A stretch of DNA of 64,000 nt from an uncultured Paracoccaceae bacterium. Its GTDB lineage: Bacteria > Pseudomonadota > Alphaproteobacteria > Rhodobacterales > Rhodobacteraceae. Made by a program: the position numbers and the translations under genes. Within the stretch, counting starts at the first letter, position 1. Each line of letters begins with the position of its first letter. This document shows, one piece after another, positions 54,665 to 63,764 of this stretch. Under the pieces are notes generated by a model. That model ran no database searches. It was given only the letters and a program-made list of their open reading frames with translations, and was not told where the DNA came from. The stretch lies in the NCBI GenBank assembly GCA_937864535.1, contig CALMJS010000019.1, positions 1 through 64,000 on the forward strand, in the 5' to 3' direction.

Positions 54665-55672
54665 TCACTCCACTTCGGCGGTTTTGACGGGCCGCTGCTC
54701 TCTGAGCGATTTCAGCGCCGCCTCTGCGAGGACCAGCGCCAGACGGCCGTCTTCGAAACCGACCTCCGGCGCGACACCCTTTTCGACTGCCTCGACAAAG
54801 GCGTCGATCTCGGCGGCAAAGGCCGCCTGATACCGTTCGATAAAGAAATTCTGCAGGGCGGGGCGCTGGTAGGTAAAGGTCTCGCCGAACAGATGCATGT
54901 TGGTGTTGGCGTGGTTTTCGGAAATCGCCATGCCCGCGCTGCCAAAGGCCTCGACCCGCTGGTCGTAGCCGTAAACGGCGCGGCGCGAATTCAGGATCGT
55001 CACCTGCTTGCCCGACACAGAGGTCAGCTGGACGGTGACGGTGTCGTGGTCGTCATAACGCTCCATCAGCGCGGCATTGACCAGACGCGATCCGGTTGCG
55101 TAGACGGTTTCGACCTCTTCGCCCAGAATAAAGCGTGCCATGTCAAAGTCATGGATGGTCATGTCGCGGAAAATCCCGCCAGAGGCGGCGATATAGGCGT
55201 CTGGGGCCATGCCCGGATCCCGAGAGGTAATCGTGACCTGATGCAACTCGCCGATCTGGCCTGCCTCGATCGCCTTGCGCACGGCGCGGTGGCCGGGATC
55301 GAACCGGCGGACGAAGCCCAGCATGATCGGCAGATTGGACCCTGCGATCCGACGGGCGCATTCGTTCACCCGCTCCAGCGACAGGTCGATCGGTTTCTCG
55401 CACAGCACAGGCTTGCCGTATTTGGCGGCCATTTCGATGAAATCCGCATGGGTCGGCGTCGAGGTCGCAATCAGAATAGCCTGAACATCGTCCGACTCCA
55501 TCAGGGCCTCGGCGGTCGCGAAATTCGTCGTGCCCAGGTGGGCTGAAACCTCGGCGGCGGCGGGTGCGTAAACGTCGAAAACCCCGGCCAGACGCGCCCG
55601 CGGATGCTTGGCAATATTCTCCGCGTGCATCCGCCCAATGCGCCCGCAGCCCAGTACGGCGATATTAAGCAT
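54665..55672 (-). CDS. iolG: Inositol 2-dehydrogenase
   Basis: 335-residue Gfo/Idh/MocA enzyme that oxidises myo-inositol to 2-keto-myo-inositol (inosose) with NAD+. It has AVLGCGRIGRMHAENIA, LCEKPIDLSLERV, FVRRFDPGHRAVR and the active-site segment GGIFRDMTIHDFDMARFILG, all typical of IolG. GGGAGGAG precedes the ATG at 55672. It is divergent from iolD across a region with two RpiR-type operators, and heads the leftward operon. Confidence 0.88.
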   Translation of the reverse strand: MLNIAVLGCGRIGRMHAENIAKHPRARLAGVFDVYAPAAAEVSAHLGTTNFATAEALMESDDVQAILIATSTPTHADFIEMAAKYGKPVLCEKPIDLSLERVNECARRIAGSNLPIMLGFVRRFDPGHRAVRKAIEAGQIGELHQVTITSRDPGMAPDAYIAASGGIFRDMTIHDFDMARFILGEEVETVYATGSRLVNAALMERYDDHDTVTVQLTSVSGKQVTILNSRRAVYGYDQRVEAFGSAGMAISENHANTNMHLFGETFTYQRPALQNFFIERYQAAFAAEIDAFVEAVEKGVAPEVGFEDGRLALVLAEAALKSLREQRPVKTAEVE

Positions 55673-55694
55673 AAATTGTCTCCTCCCGAGATTC

Positions 55695-55732
55695 TGCAAT
55701 TTTTATTGCGACTTGTTGCAACAGTTGTTGCA
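55695..55732. promoter_or_regulatory. Pair of candidate RpiR operators between iolG and iolD
   Basis: TGCAA-TTTTTA-TTGCG (55695-55710) and TGCAA-CAGTTG-TTGCA (55717-55732) have centres 22 bases apart, two turns of the helix, which would allow cooperative binding. They lie in the 125-base region serving both divergent operons. Confidence 0.75.
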
Positions 55733-55797
55733 GAAAAGAAAATCTGTCAATAGAAATTTCAAGAGAGATTTGAATCGATGTCCGTGGGAGGAAACCG

Positions 55798-57669
55798 ATG
55801 GCACAGAAAACCATACGTCTGACGATGGCCCAGGCCGTTGTCCGTTACCTGTGTAACCAATACACGATTGTTGACGGTGAACGGGTGCCGCTGTTTGCCG
55901 GGCTGTTCGGCATTTTCGGGCATGGCAATGTGACCTGCCTGTCCGAAGCGCTCGAGCAGGTTCAGGATCAGCTACCGACCTATCGCGGGCAGAACGAACA
56001 GTCGATGGCGCTGGCGGCGATCGGCTTTGCCAAGGCCAAGCGGCGACGCCAGCTGATGATCGCCGCGACCTCGATCGGGCCGGGGGCGGCGAATATGGTC
56101 ACGGCGGCGGGCACGGCGATGGCAAACCGTCTGCCGGTCTTGTTGCTGGCGGGCGATACCTTTGCCAACCGTTTGCCGGACCCGGTCCTGCAACAGGTCG
56201 AGCATTTCAATGATCCGACCGTGACCGTGAATGATGCCTTCAAGTCCGTGGTCCGGTATTGGGATCGCATCGTGCTGCCAGAGCAGATTATCCAATCCCT
56301 CCCCCAAGCGATTGCAACGATGCTGGACCCGGCGGATTGCGGTCCGGCCTTTATCGGTCTGGCACAGGACACACAGGAAATCGCGTTTGACTATCCCGAG
56401 GTGTTCTTTGAACCCAAGGTCTGGCGCATCCCGCGCCCGCGCGCCGATCTGGACGTCCTAGCCGAGGCGGCAGAGTTGCTAAAGACCGCGCAAAAGCCGC
56501 TGATCATTTCGGGCGGCGGCGTGCGCTATTCGCTGGCGGAACAGGTGCTGGCCGATTTCGCGGCATCGCGGGGCATCCCGGTGGTCGAAACCATCGCGGG
56601 CAAGGGGGCGCTGACGCATGATCACCCTGTCCACGCGGGACCGTTGGGGATCGTGGGGTCGACCTCGGCCAACGCGCTGGCCAAGGAGGCCGATGTGATT
56701 TTGGCGATCGGCACGCGGCTACAGGATTTCACCACAGGGTCGTGGACCGCGTTCGATCAGGACGCCAAGTTCATTTCGATCAACGCCGCCCGCTTTGACG
56801 CGATCAAGCACCGTGCGCTCTCGGTTGTCGGCGATGCCCGCGAAACGCTCAAGGAACTGGACGCCGCTCTGGGCGCATGGACAGCCCCGGCCGATCGCAT
56901 GCCCCGCGCCAAGGCGCTGTTTGCCGAGTGGAACGCTATTCTGGACGACCACCAGAAACCGACCAACGCCGCCGTACCGTCATATGCGCAGGTGGTCGGT
57001 GTCCTGAACAAGGTCGCCGGGCCGAACGATACCCTGATCGCCGCTGCGGGTGGCACCCCGGGCGAGGTGACCAAGGGCTGGCGCGTCAAGAACCCCAATA
57101 CCTTTGACTGTGAATTCGGGTTCTCCTGCATGGGCTATGAAATCGCCGCAGGCTGGGGCGCCGCGATTGCACAGGACGGCCCCGGTGCTACGGGCGGCAC
57201 GCCGATCGTCATGCTGGGCGATGGCACCTATATGATGATGAACTCCGACATCTATTCGGCAGCCCTGACAGGACACAAGATGGTCGTGGTGGTCTGCGAC
57301 AACGGCGGCTATGCGGTCATCAACCGGCTGCAACAGTTCAAGGGCGTGCCGGGCTTCAACAACCTGCTGAAGGATTGCCGCATCCAGAACCGCGACAACC
57401 CGCTGCATGTCGATTTCGCGAAACACGCCGAGGCCATGGGCGCGAAATCCCGCCATGTCGAGAGTCTGGCCGATCTGGAGGACGCGATGACATGGGCCCT
57501 GTCCAATGACGGTCCGACCGTGCTGTCGATCGTCTCGGATGCCTATACGTGGGTACCGGGCGATGCGGACTGGGATGTCGGTGTGCCGGAGGTGTCGAAT
57601 TTTGAAACCGTGCGCGCCGCCCGCAAATCCCAAGAAGCCATTCGCGCCAACCAGCGTGTAGGGGTATAA
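55798..57669 (+). CDS. iolD: 3D-(3,5/4)-trihydroxycyclohexane-1,2-dione hydrolase
   Basis: 623-residue thiamine-diphosphate enzyme that opens the ring of the dione made by IolE, giving 5-deoxy-glucuronate. Three acetolactate-synthase-like domains are visible: an N-terminal one with the glutamate-bearing segment and YRGQNEQSMALAAIGFAKA, a middle one (LLKTAQKPLIISGGGVRYS), and a C-terminal ThDP motif GDGTYMMMNSDIYSAALTG ending in NGGYAVINRLQ. GGAGGAAA precedes the ATG. It starts the rightward operon. Intact. Confidence 0.92.
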   Translation: MAQKTIRLTMAQAVVRYLCNQYTIVDGERVPLFAGLFGIFGHGNVTCLSEALEQVQDQLPTYRGQNEQSMALAAIGFAKAKRRRQLMIAATSIGPGAANMVTAAGTAMANRLPVLLLAGDTFANRLPDPVLQQVEHFNDPTVTVNDAFKSVVRYWDRIVLPEQIIQSLPQAIATMLDPADCGPAFIGLAQDTQEIAFDYPEVFFEPKVWRIPRPRADLDVLAEAAELLKTAQKPLIISGGGVRYSLAEQVLADFAASRGIPVVETIAGKGALTHDHPVHAGPLGIVGSTSANALAKEADVILAIGTRLQDFTTGSWTAFDQDAKFISINAARFDAIKHRALSVVGDARETLKELDAALGAWTAPADRMPRAKALFAEWNAILDDHQKPTNAAVPSYAQVVGVLNKVAGPNDTLIAAAGGTPGEVTKGWRVKNPNTFDCEFGFSCMGYEIAAGWGAAIAQDGPGATGGTPIVMLGDGTYMMMNSDIYSAALTGHKMVVVVCDNGGYAVINRLQQFKGVPGFNNLLKDCRIQNRDNPLHVDFAKHAEAMGAKSRHVESLADLEDAMTWALSNDGPTVLSIVSDAYTWVPGDADWDVGVPEVSNFETVRAARKSQEAIRANQRVGV

Positions 57670-57671
57670 TC

Positions 57672-58563
57672 ATGAAGGCAAAGCTTGGGATTGCACCCAT
57701 CGCGTGGTGGAATGACGATCTGGCCGAACTGTCGGACGATGTGAGCCTCGAGGAATGCCTGCGGCAGGCCTCTGTTGCGGGCTTTACCGGCATGGAAACC
57801 GGACGACGGTTTCCGATGAACATGGCCGAGCTGGGGCCGATCCTCGATAAATACGGGATTTCGGTTTGCGGCGGATGGTTCTCGGGTCTGCTGCTGGAAG
57901 GCGATATCGAGCAGGAGAAGGACCGGATCGCCGACCAGCACGCCTTTTTCAAGGCCGCGGGGGCGCCCTGCATTGTCTACGGCGAAACCGCACGATCCAT
58001 TCAGGGCATCCGGTCGGCCCCCCTTGGCGACCAAGCCAAAGCTGACCGAAGCCGAAATCGCGGCCTATGGCCGGAAAATTAGCGATTTTGCCGACTGGTG
58101 CGCCGCGAACGGCATGCCGATCAGCTATCACCACCACATGGCCGCCGCGATCGAGACAGAGCAGGAACTGGACCTGCTGATGAAGCATTCCAGCGTGCCG
58201 CTGCTGTTCGATGCCGGTCACATGGCCTTTGCCGGGGGTGACAACCTGCGCGTCATCGAAAACCATCATCGCCGCATCACCCATGTCCACACCAAGGACA
58301 TCCGCCGCGCGGTGGTCGACGGGCTGGATCGTCAGAGCGAGAGCTTTCTGGATGCCGTGGTCAAGGGCGCGTTCACGGTGCCCGGTGACGGCAGCCTCGA
58401 TTTCGAGGTGATCGTCAAGGCACTGGCCGCCAAGGGATACGAGGGCTGGTTCGTCGTCGAGGCGGAACAGGACCCCAAAGTGAGCCCGCCGCTGGAGATG
58501 GCGAAAAAGGGCCATTCTGAATTGCTGCGCGTCATGTCGGCCGCAGGGTACGAGGTCGTATAA
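57672..58563 (+). pseudogene. iolE: Inosose dehydratase, frameshifted at a run of six C
   Basis: IolE dehydrates 2-keto-myo-inositol to the dione used by IolD. The first ~116 codons (GIAPIAWWNDDLAEL, FTGMETGRRFP, YGISVCGGWFSG) read in one frame; from about 58018 the protein continues one base further on (LATKPKLTEAEIAAYGRKI, YHHHMAAAIE, LLFDAGHMAFAGGD, THVHTKDIR, FVVEAEQDP). The switch is at CCCCCC (58018-58023); five C would restore one frame of about 296 residues. It could be a real slippage mutation or a base-calling error. It is located directly after iolD. Confidence 0.88.
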
Positions 58564-59375
58564 TGAATCGTTTGGATGGGAAAATTGCCGTCATTACCGG
58601 AGGAACGCAGGGGCTGGGGGCCGCGATTGCCCGCGCCTTTGCCGCGGCAGGGGCGGCGGGTCTGGTGCTGGTCGGGCGCGACCGGCAAAAGGGCGAAACG
58701 GTTGCCGCAGCCCTGACCGCCGAAACCGGCGTCGCGGTCCGCGTAATCGCGGCGGATCTGGCGGATATCGACGCCGTGCGCGGCATCGTCGCCGAGGCGG
58801 ACAGCACCTTTGGCAAGGTTGATATTCTGGTCAATGCCGCCGGTTTGACGGATCGCGGCACGATCCTGACGACGACGCCCGATCTGTTCGACCGGATGAT
58901 CGCGGTGAACACCCGCGCGCCGTTCTTCTTGATCCAGGACGCCGCCAAGGTCATGATCCGCGACCGCATCGAAGGGCGGATCATCAACATCGGCTCTATG
59001 TCGGAGCTGGCGGGCCAGCCGTTTCTGACGCCCTATTCCACCTCCAAGGGGGCGCTGGCGACGCTGACGCGCAACACGGCCTTTGCCCTGATGCGCAACC
59101 GGATTCATGTGAACCAACTGGATATCGGCTGGATGAACTCGGACCATGAACGCAAACTGATCGAAATGGAAACCGGCGATGCGACGTTCATCGATCGCGC
59201 CGCTGCGACCAAACCCTTTGGCCGGATTCTGGACCCAAAGGAGGTCGCCAAGGCGGTGCTGTGGATGGCCTCAGAGGATAGCGGGATGATGACCGGCGCG
59301 GTCATTCCGTTCGATCAATCCGTCTATGGCGGCTACGACGACGCGCCCGTGCCCGCCGCCGCATTGGAGCTGTGA
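58563..59375 (+). CDS. Short-chain dehydrogenase/reductase
   Basis: 270-residue classical SDR: nucleotide motif TGGTQGLGAAIARAF, NAAG, and catalytic YSTSKG with the preceding Ser in INIGSMSE. Located in the inositol operon between iolE and a TIM-barrel gene, its ATG overlaps the iolE stop by one base. It may oxidise or reduce an inosose or keto-sugar. Specificity unknown. Confidence 0.87.
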   Translation: MNRLDGKIAVITGGTQGLGAAIARAFAAAGAAGLVLVGRDRQKGETVAAALTAETGVAVRVIAADLADIDAVRGIVAEADSTFGKVDILVNAAGLTDRGTILTTTPDLFDRMIAVNTRAPFFLIQDAAKVMIRDRIEGRIINIGSMSELAGQPFLTPYSTSKGALATLTRNTAFALMRNRIHVNQLDIGWMNSDHERKLIEMETGDATFIDRAAATKPFGRILDPKEVAKAVLWMASEDSGMMTGAVIPFDQSVYGGYDDAPVPAAALEL

Positions 59376-59378
59376 GAG

Positions 59379-60437
59379 ATGCAGACACTCAAGGGACCGG
59401 GGGGCTATCTGGCGCAGTTCGCGGCCGATGATGCCCCCTACAATTCGCTGCCGGGTCTGGCGAAATGGGCTGCTGCCAAAGGCTTTTAGGGCGTGCAGAT
59501 CCCGACGTGGGACACGCGCCTGATCGACATGCGGCAGGCCGCCGAGAGCCAGAGCTATTGCGACGACCTCAAGGGGGTTCTGGCCGATGCCGGTCTGGAG
59601 TTGATCGAACTCGCCTCGCATATCACGGGGCAATTGGTCGCCGTTCATCCGGCGCATGACCAGATCATGGACAGTTTCGCGCCCGCCCATGTGCGCGGCA
59701 ACCCCGCCGCCCGCCGCGCCTGGGCCGAGGAACAACTCCGCTTTGCGGCGCGGGCCTCGAAACGGATGGGGCTGACGACGCATACGACGTTTACCGGCTC
59801 TCTGGCGTGGCCCTATCTCTATCCCTATCCACAGTGGCCCGAAGGCCTGATCGACGAAGCCTTTACCGAGCTTGCCGCGCGGTGGAAGCCGATCCTCGAC
59901 GATTTCGACGATCACGGGCTGGACGCCTGTTTTGAAATCCATCCCGTCGAGGACACCCATGACGGCCATAGCTGGGAGATGTTCCTCGACAAACTGGACG
60001 GCCATCGCCGGGCGAATATCATGTTCGATCCGTCGCATTTTGTGCTTCAGGCCTTGGACTATCTGGCGTTCATCGACCACTATCACGACCGGATCAAGGC
60101 GTTCCACGTCAAGGACGCGGAATTCCGTCCCGACGGGAAATCCGGGGCCTATGGCGGGTTCCAGCCGTGGGACAAACGCGCGGGCCGGTTCCGCAGTCCC
60201 GGCGACGGACAGGTGGATTTCGGCGCGATTTTCACCAAGCTGTCGACCTATGGCTATCAGGGCTGGGCGATGCTGGAATGGGAATGCTTTATCAAAAACC
60301 CCGAGGATGGCGCATCTGAGGGCGCAAAATTCATCGAGGATCACATCATCCGCGTCTCGGACCGTGCCTTTGACGACTTTGTCAAATCCGGTGCAGACCG
60401 TGCAGCAAACCGGGCGATGCTCGGATTGGAGAGCTAA
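59379..60437 (+). pseudogene. Sugar phosphate isomerase/epimerase family protein with in-frame amber codon
   Basis: From the ATG at 59379 the product would have 352 residues, but codon 37 is TAG (59487-59489), giving AAAKGF-stop-GVQIPTWD, where relatives have a residue such as Lys. The rest is intact: ELASHITGQLVAVHPAHD, CFEIHPVEDTHDGHSWEMF, FDPSHFVLQ, FHVKDAEFRPDGKSG, LEWECFIKNPEDG. This family usually sits with the Gfo/Idh gene that follows. A GTG at 59493 could restart translation but would lose the first strand of the barrel. Reaction unknown. Confidence 0.82.
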
Positions 60438-60438
60438 T

Positions 60439-61602
60439 ATGACTTATCAACGTCCTCTTCGCCTTGGAATGGTTGGCGGGGGTCAGGGGGCCTATATCGG
60501 CAACATCCACCGTTTGGCGTCGCGTCTGGATGGCGCATGGACGCTGGTGGCGGGTGCGTTCGATGTCGATCCGGCCAAGGGGCAGGCCTTTGCGCTGGCC
60601 CAAGGGATCGAGGCAGATCGCAGCTATGGCACCTATCTCGACCTCATCGAAGGCGAGAAAGATCGCGCCGACCGGGTCGATGCGGTGGCGATCTGCACCC
60701 CGAACTTTACCCACTACCCGATTGCCAAGGCGCTAATCGACGCAGGGTTTGACGTGATCTGCGAAAAGCCTCTGACGGCAACGCTCGAAGATGCCATCGC
60801 TCTCGAGGCGCTGGCCGCGCAGAGTGGCCGGTTCGTCGGCGTCACCTATACCTATTCCGGCTATCCGATGGTGCACGAGGCCCGCGTTCGGATCGCCAAG
60901 GGAGAGATCGGCAAGGTGCGCACCGTGCAGGTCGAATATCCGCTGGAATGGATGGCAACCGCGATTGAACAGCAGGGCAACGCACAGGCCGCATGGCGCA
61001 CCGATCCGAAAAAGAACGGGCGCGGCGGCTCTATCGGCGATATCGGCACCCACGCCTATCATCTGGCCGGCTTTGTCACCGGGCTCAAGCTGGAAAGTCT
61101 GACGGCGGACCTCGCGACCTTTGTCGAGGGGCGGGCGCTGGATGACAATGCACATGTGATGATGCGGTATGAGGGCGGCGCACGCGGGCTGTTGTGGTCG
61201 TCGCAGGTCGCGCTGGGGAATTCCAACGGCGTCCGGCTGCGGGTGTTCGGCGAAACCGGGTCCTATCAATGGTTTCAGGAACAGCCGAACGAACTGGTCT
61301 ATACGCCGCTCAATGGCCGGGTGCAAATCATCAAGCGCGGCGCGGATGATCTGTCAGAGGACGCCAAACTGCGCACCCGTACCCCTCCGGGTCACCCCGA
61401 AGGCTATCTGGAGGCCTTTGCCAATCTCTATGCCGGCTTTGCCGAGGCCATTCGCGCGCGCACCGAAGGCAGAGAGCCGTCAGCCTTGGGGCAGAACGTG
61501 CCTCTGGCCTATGACGGGCTCAAGGGCGTCGCCTTTGTCGAAGCGGTCGTGGACAGCGCCCAGAGTGATCTGCCCGCGTGGCTGACCCCCGTGGCTGTCT
61601 GA
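60439..61602 (+). CDS. Gfo/Idh/MocA-family oxidoreductase
   Basis: 387-residue dehydrogenase: MVGGGQGAYIGNIHR, ICEKPLTATLEDA, TYTYSGYPMVHEAR, GGSIGDIGTHAYHLAGFVTG and GHPEGYLEAFANLYAGFAEA. The start ATG at 60439 is next to the stop of the isomerase gene; longer open frames upstream are shadows. It closes the iolD operon and is probably a cyclitol or sugar C3/C1 oxidase that works with the interrupted TIM-barrel gene. Intact. Confidence 0.87.
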   Translation: MTYQRPLRLGMVGGGQGAYIGNIHRLASRLDGAWTLVAGAFDVDPAKGQAFALAQGIEADRSYGTYLDLIEGEKDRADRVDAVAICTPNFTHYPIAKALIDAGFDVICEKPLTATLEDAIALEALAAQSGRFVGVTYTYSGYPMVHEARVRIAKGEIGKVRTVQVEYPLEWMATAIEQQGNAQAAWRTDPKKNGRGGSIGDIGTHAYHLAGFVTGLKLESLTADLATFVEGRALDDNAHVMMRYEGGARGLLWSSQVALGNSNGVRLRVFGETGSYQWFQEQPNELVYTPLNGRVQIIKRGADDLSEDAKLRTRTPPGHPEGYLEAFANLYAGFAEAIRARTEGREPSALGQNVPLAYDGLKGVAFVEAVVDSAQSDLPAWLTPVAV

Positions 61603-61609
61603 CGACACT

Positions 61610-61643
61610 GGCCGGACCCTATCCCTGAAGGGTCCGGCCTCTT
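61610..61643. terminator. Terminator between iol operon and convergent LacI gene
   Basis: GGCCGGACCCT pairs perfectly with AGGGTCCGGCC around an eight-base loop and is followed by TCTTT on the plus strand. Confidence 0.85.
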
Positions 61644-61652
61644 TGCTGCGGG

Positions 61653-62651
61653 TTACAGCGTCGTGCCGCGAATGACGCTGACGGGGGGAATGCGGATTTT
61701 ACGAATGTCGCTGTTCCCCTCGATCGCGCCGACCAGTTCCTGAACGGCGGCGGACACCATCTGGTTGATCGGCTGCCGGATCGTGGTCAGGTTGAACGAC
61801 GGCCATGCGGCCTGCGGGATATCGTCAAAACCGACCACGGCAACATCCTGCGGCACGCGCAGGTGCAATTCGTGCCGGATCACATCCAGCGCGGCCAAGG
61901 CCATATGGTCATCGGTGACAAACAGCGCATCGGGCGGCTCTGGCACGTCGAACAGCGTGCGGGCGGCCTCTGCGGCATCGGTGTAGTGGAAATTGCCGTC
62001 GGCGCGGGAATGCACCTGATGGCCCGCCTCGCGCAGGGCGTCGTTGAATCCCGCCTCGCGGTCGATCTGGGTCGAGGCGCCTTCGAAGCCGGCCAGATGG
62101 GCGATCCGTTTGGGGTTGCCCTTTAGCAGGATATTCGCCGCCATCCGCCCGCCCTGATAATTGTCGCTGGTCACGGCGCGCAGGCGGTCGCCGGGCTGGT
62201 CACGGTTGAACAGCATCACGGGAATGCCGTGGTCGCGGCACCGTTCCGCCAGAACCGAGGACATCGAGACCGACACCATGATGATGCCGTCGACCTGATA
62301 GCCGACGATTTCCTGAATGACCGGTTCCACGTCGCCGATGGTGTTCGACGCCATGAACAGCAGGACGTGATAGCCGTTTTCCTGTAGCGCGATGGACAGC
62401 TTTTCCACCGCCTCGGGGTAGAACTGGTTTTCGAAATAGTAGACCACCAGCGCGATGATCCGGCTCTTGCCGGTGATCATCGCACGGGCCAGAACATTGG
62501 GCCGATAGCCAAGCTCTTCGGCCGCCACGCGGATTTTGTCGGCCATTTTTTTCGACACCGACGCGCCGGGGGTAAAGTAGCGCGATACGGCGGATTGGCT
62601 GACCCCCGCGAGGCGGGCAACGTCGACAGATGTAACCGGCTTACTATTCAC
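61653..62651 (-). CDS. LacI-family transcriptional regulator
   Basis: 332-residue LacI protein: helix-turn-helix (TSVDVARLAGVSQSAVSRYF), hinge segment YRPNVLARAMITGKS, effector domain with VVGFDDIPQAAW and the C-terminal TTIRQPINQMV. GGAGG precedes the ATG at 62651. It is the third known gene of a leftward ABC operon, 57 bases after the ATPase gene, and likely controls that importer. Confidence 0.9.
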   Translation of the reverse strand: MNSKPVTSVDVARLAGVSQSAVSRYFTPGASVSKKMADKIRVAAEELGYRPNVLARAMITGKSRIIALVVYYFENQFYPEAVEKLSIALQENGYHVLLFMASNTIGDVEPVIQEIVGYQVDGIIMVSVSMSSVLAERCRDHGIPVMLFNRDQPGDRLRAVTSDNYQGGRMAANILLKGNPKRIAHLAGFEGASTQIDREAGFNDALREAGHQVHSRADGNFHYTDAAEAARTLFDVPEPPDALFVTDDHMALAALDVIRHELHLRVPQDVAVVGFDDIPQAAWPSFNLTTIRQPINQMVSAAVQELVGAIEGNSDIRKIRIPPVSVIRGTTL

Positions 62652-62708
62652 TCTGGCCTCCGGACTGGTTGGTTCCTCCCTACATCCCTTGACCTATGCT
62701 GTCACCCC

Positions 62709-63761
62709 TTACGGCTCGACGCGCTGTCCTGTCACAGCATCGAACAGATGGCAGGCCGCAACAGGAACCGTTGCCTGAATGCGGGACCCGATGTCGGCGC
62801 GGAAATCCTTGGCCGCCTTGAGGTTGACCAGACCGCCGCCCACCGACACCGCCGCCATCGACGCATCGCCCAAGAGTTCCAGCGCGTAGACCTCGGCGTT
62901 GATGTCGCCGCCGGTGTCGGTGAGGGTGACATCCTCGGCGCGAAAGCCCAGCGTGACCTTGCCTGACAGATCGGTGCGCAGGCCCGCCACGCGCAGATTT
63001 TTGGTCTCGAACACGCCATTCGCGATCGTCCCCTCCACGAGGTTCATGGCGGGCGAGCCGATGAACGAGGCGACAAAGGTATTGGCGGGGCGGTCGTAAA
63101 TCTCGGTCGGGGTGGCGACCTGCTGGATCACACCGGCATTCATCACCACGACACGGTCGGCCAATGTCATCGCCTCGATCTGGTCGTGGGTGACATAGAT
63201 GGTCGTGGTCTTGAGCCGATATTGCAGGTTCTTAATCTCGGCGCGGGTGGACACGCGCAGTTTCGCGTCAAGGTTCGACAGCGGTTCGTCCATCAGGAAC
63301 ACAGTGGGTTCGCGCACGATCGCCCGGGCCAGCGCGACGCGCTGGCGCTGACCGCCAGAGAGCGCGGCCGGACGCCGGTCCAGCAGGCCCGTCAGGTCCA
63401 CCATTTCGGCGGCACGGCGCACACGGGCGTCATGTTCGGCCTTGGGAACCTTGCGCACCTTGAGCGGAAAGCGGATGTTTTCGTAGACCGTCAGATTGGG
63501 ATAGAGGCCGTAGCTCTGGAACACCATGGCGATGTCGCGGTCCTTGGGCTCTAGCTTGTTGACCACGCGCCCGCCGATGATGATTTCGCCGTCGCTGATC
63601 TGCTCCAGACCGGCGATCATCCGCATCATCGTCGATTTGCCACAGCCCGACGGCCCCAAGAGGACAAGGAATTCGCGGTCCGCGATTGTCAGGTCAAAGT
63701 TGTCGACGCCGACAACCGGCCCCCAGCGTTTGGATACGTTGTTGAGTTGGATTTCGGCCAT
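62709..63761 (-). CDS. ABC transporter ATPase (MalK/UgpC type)
   Basis: 350-residue ATPase with Walker [24 protein letters not shown], signature [15 protein letters not shown], Walker [16 protein letters not shown]-loop YVTHDQIEAMTL and a C-terminal regulatory domain (LGFRAEDVTL). Intact. It lies three bases after the permease gene that runs off the window. The imported sugar is not evident from this window. Confidence 0.9.
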   Translation of the reverse strand: MAEIQLNNVSKRWGPVVGVDNFDLTIADREFLVLLGPSGCGKSTMMRMIAGLEQISDGEIIIGGRVVNKLEPKDRDIAMVFQSYGLYPNLTVYENIRFPLKVRKVPKAEHDARVRRAAEMVDLTGLLDRRPAALSGGQRQRVALARAIVREPTVFLMDEPLSNLDAKLRVSTRAEIKNLQYRLKTTTIYVTHDQIEAMTLADRVVVMNAGVIQQVATPTEIYDRPANTFVASFIGSPAMNLVEGTIANGVFETKNLRVAGLRTDLSGKVTLGFRAEDVTLTDTGGDINAEVYALELLGDASMAAVSVGGGLVNLKAAKDFRADIGSRIQATVPVAACHLFDAVTGQRVEP

Positions 63762-63764
63762 GGT

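Noticed and set aside
53477-55546. A 689-codon plus-strand open frame opposite the aldehyde dehydrogenase and iolG
   Set aside because: Shadow frame; both minus-strand genes have full catalytic motifs and ribosome sites.
58018-58023. Programmed ribosomal frameshifting in iolE
   Set aside because: There is no slippery heptamer of the usual A/T-rich type or downstream pseudoknot that I can see, and iolE is not known to be shifted; mutation or base-calling error is more likely.
59487-59489. TAG read as pyrrolysine
   Set aside because: No pyl genes are in the window, the family has no such residue, and the lineage is not known to use it; a nonsense mutation is simpler.
59872-61602. A 576-residue version of the last Gfo/Idh protein
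   Set aside because: The first ~190 residues are out-of-frame translation of the isomerase gene; the natural start is the ATG at 60439.
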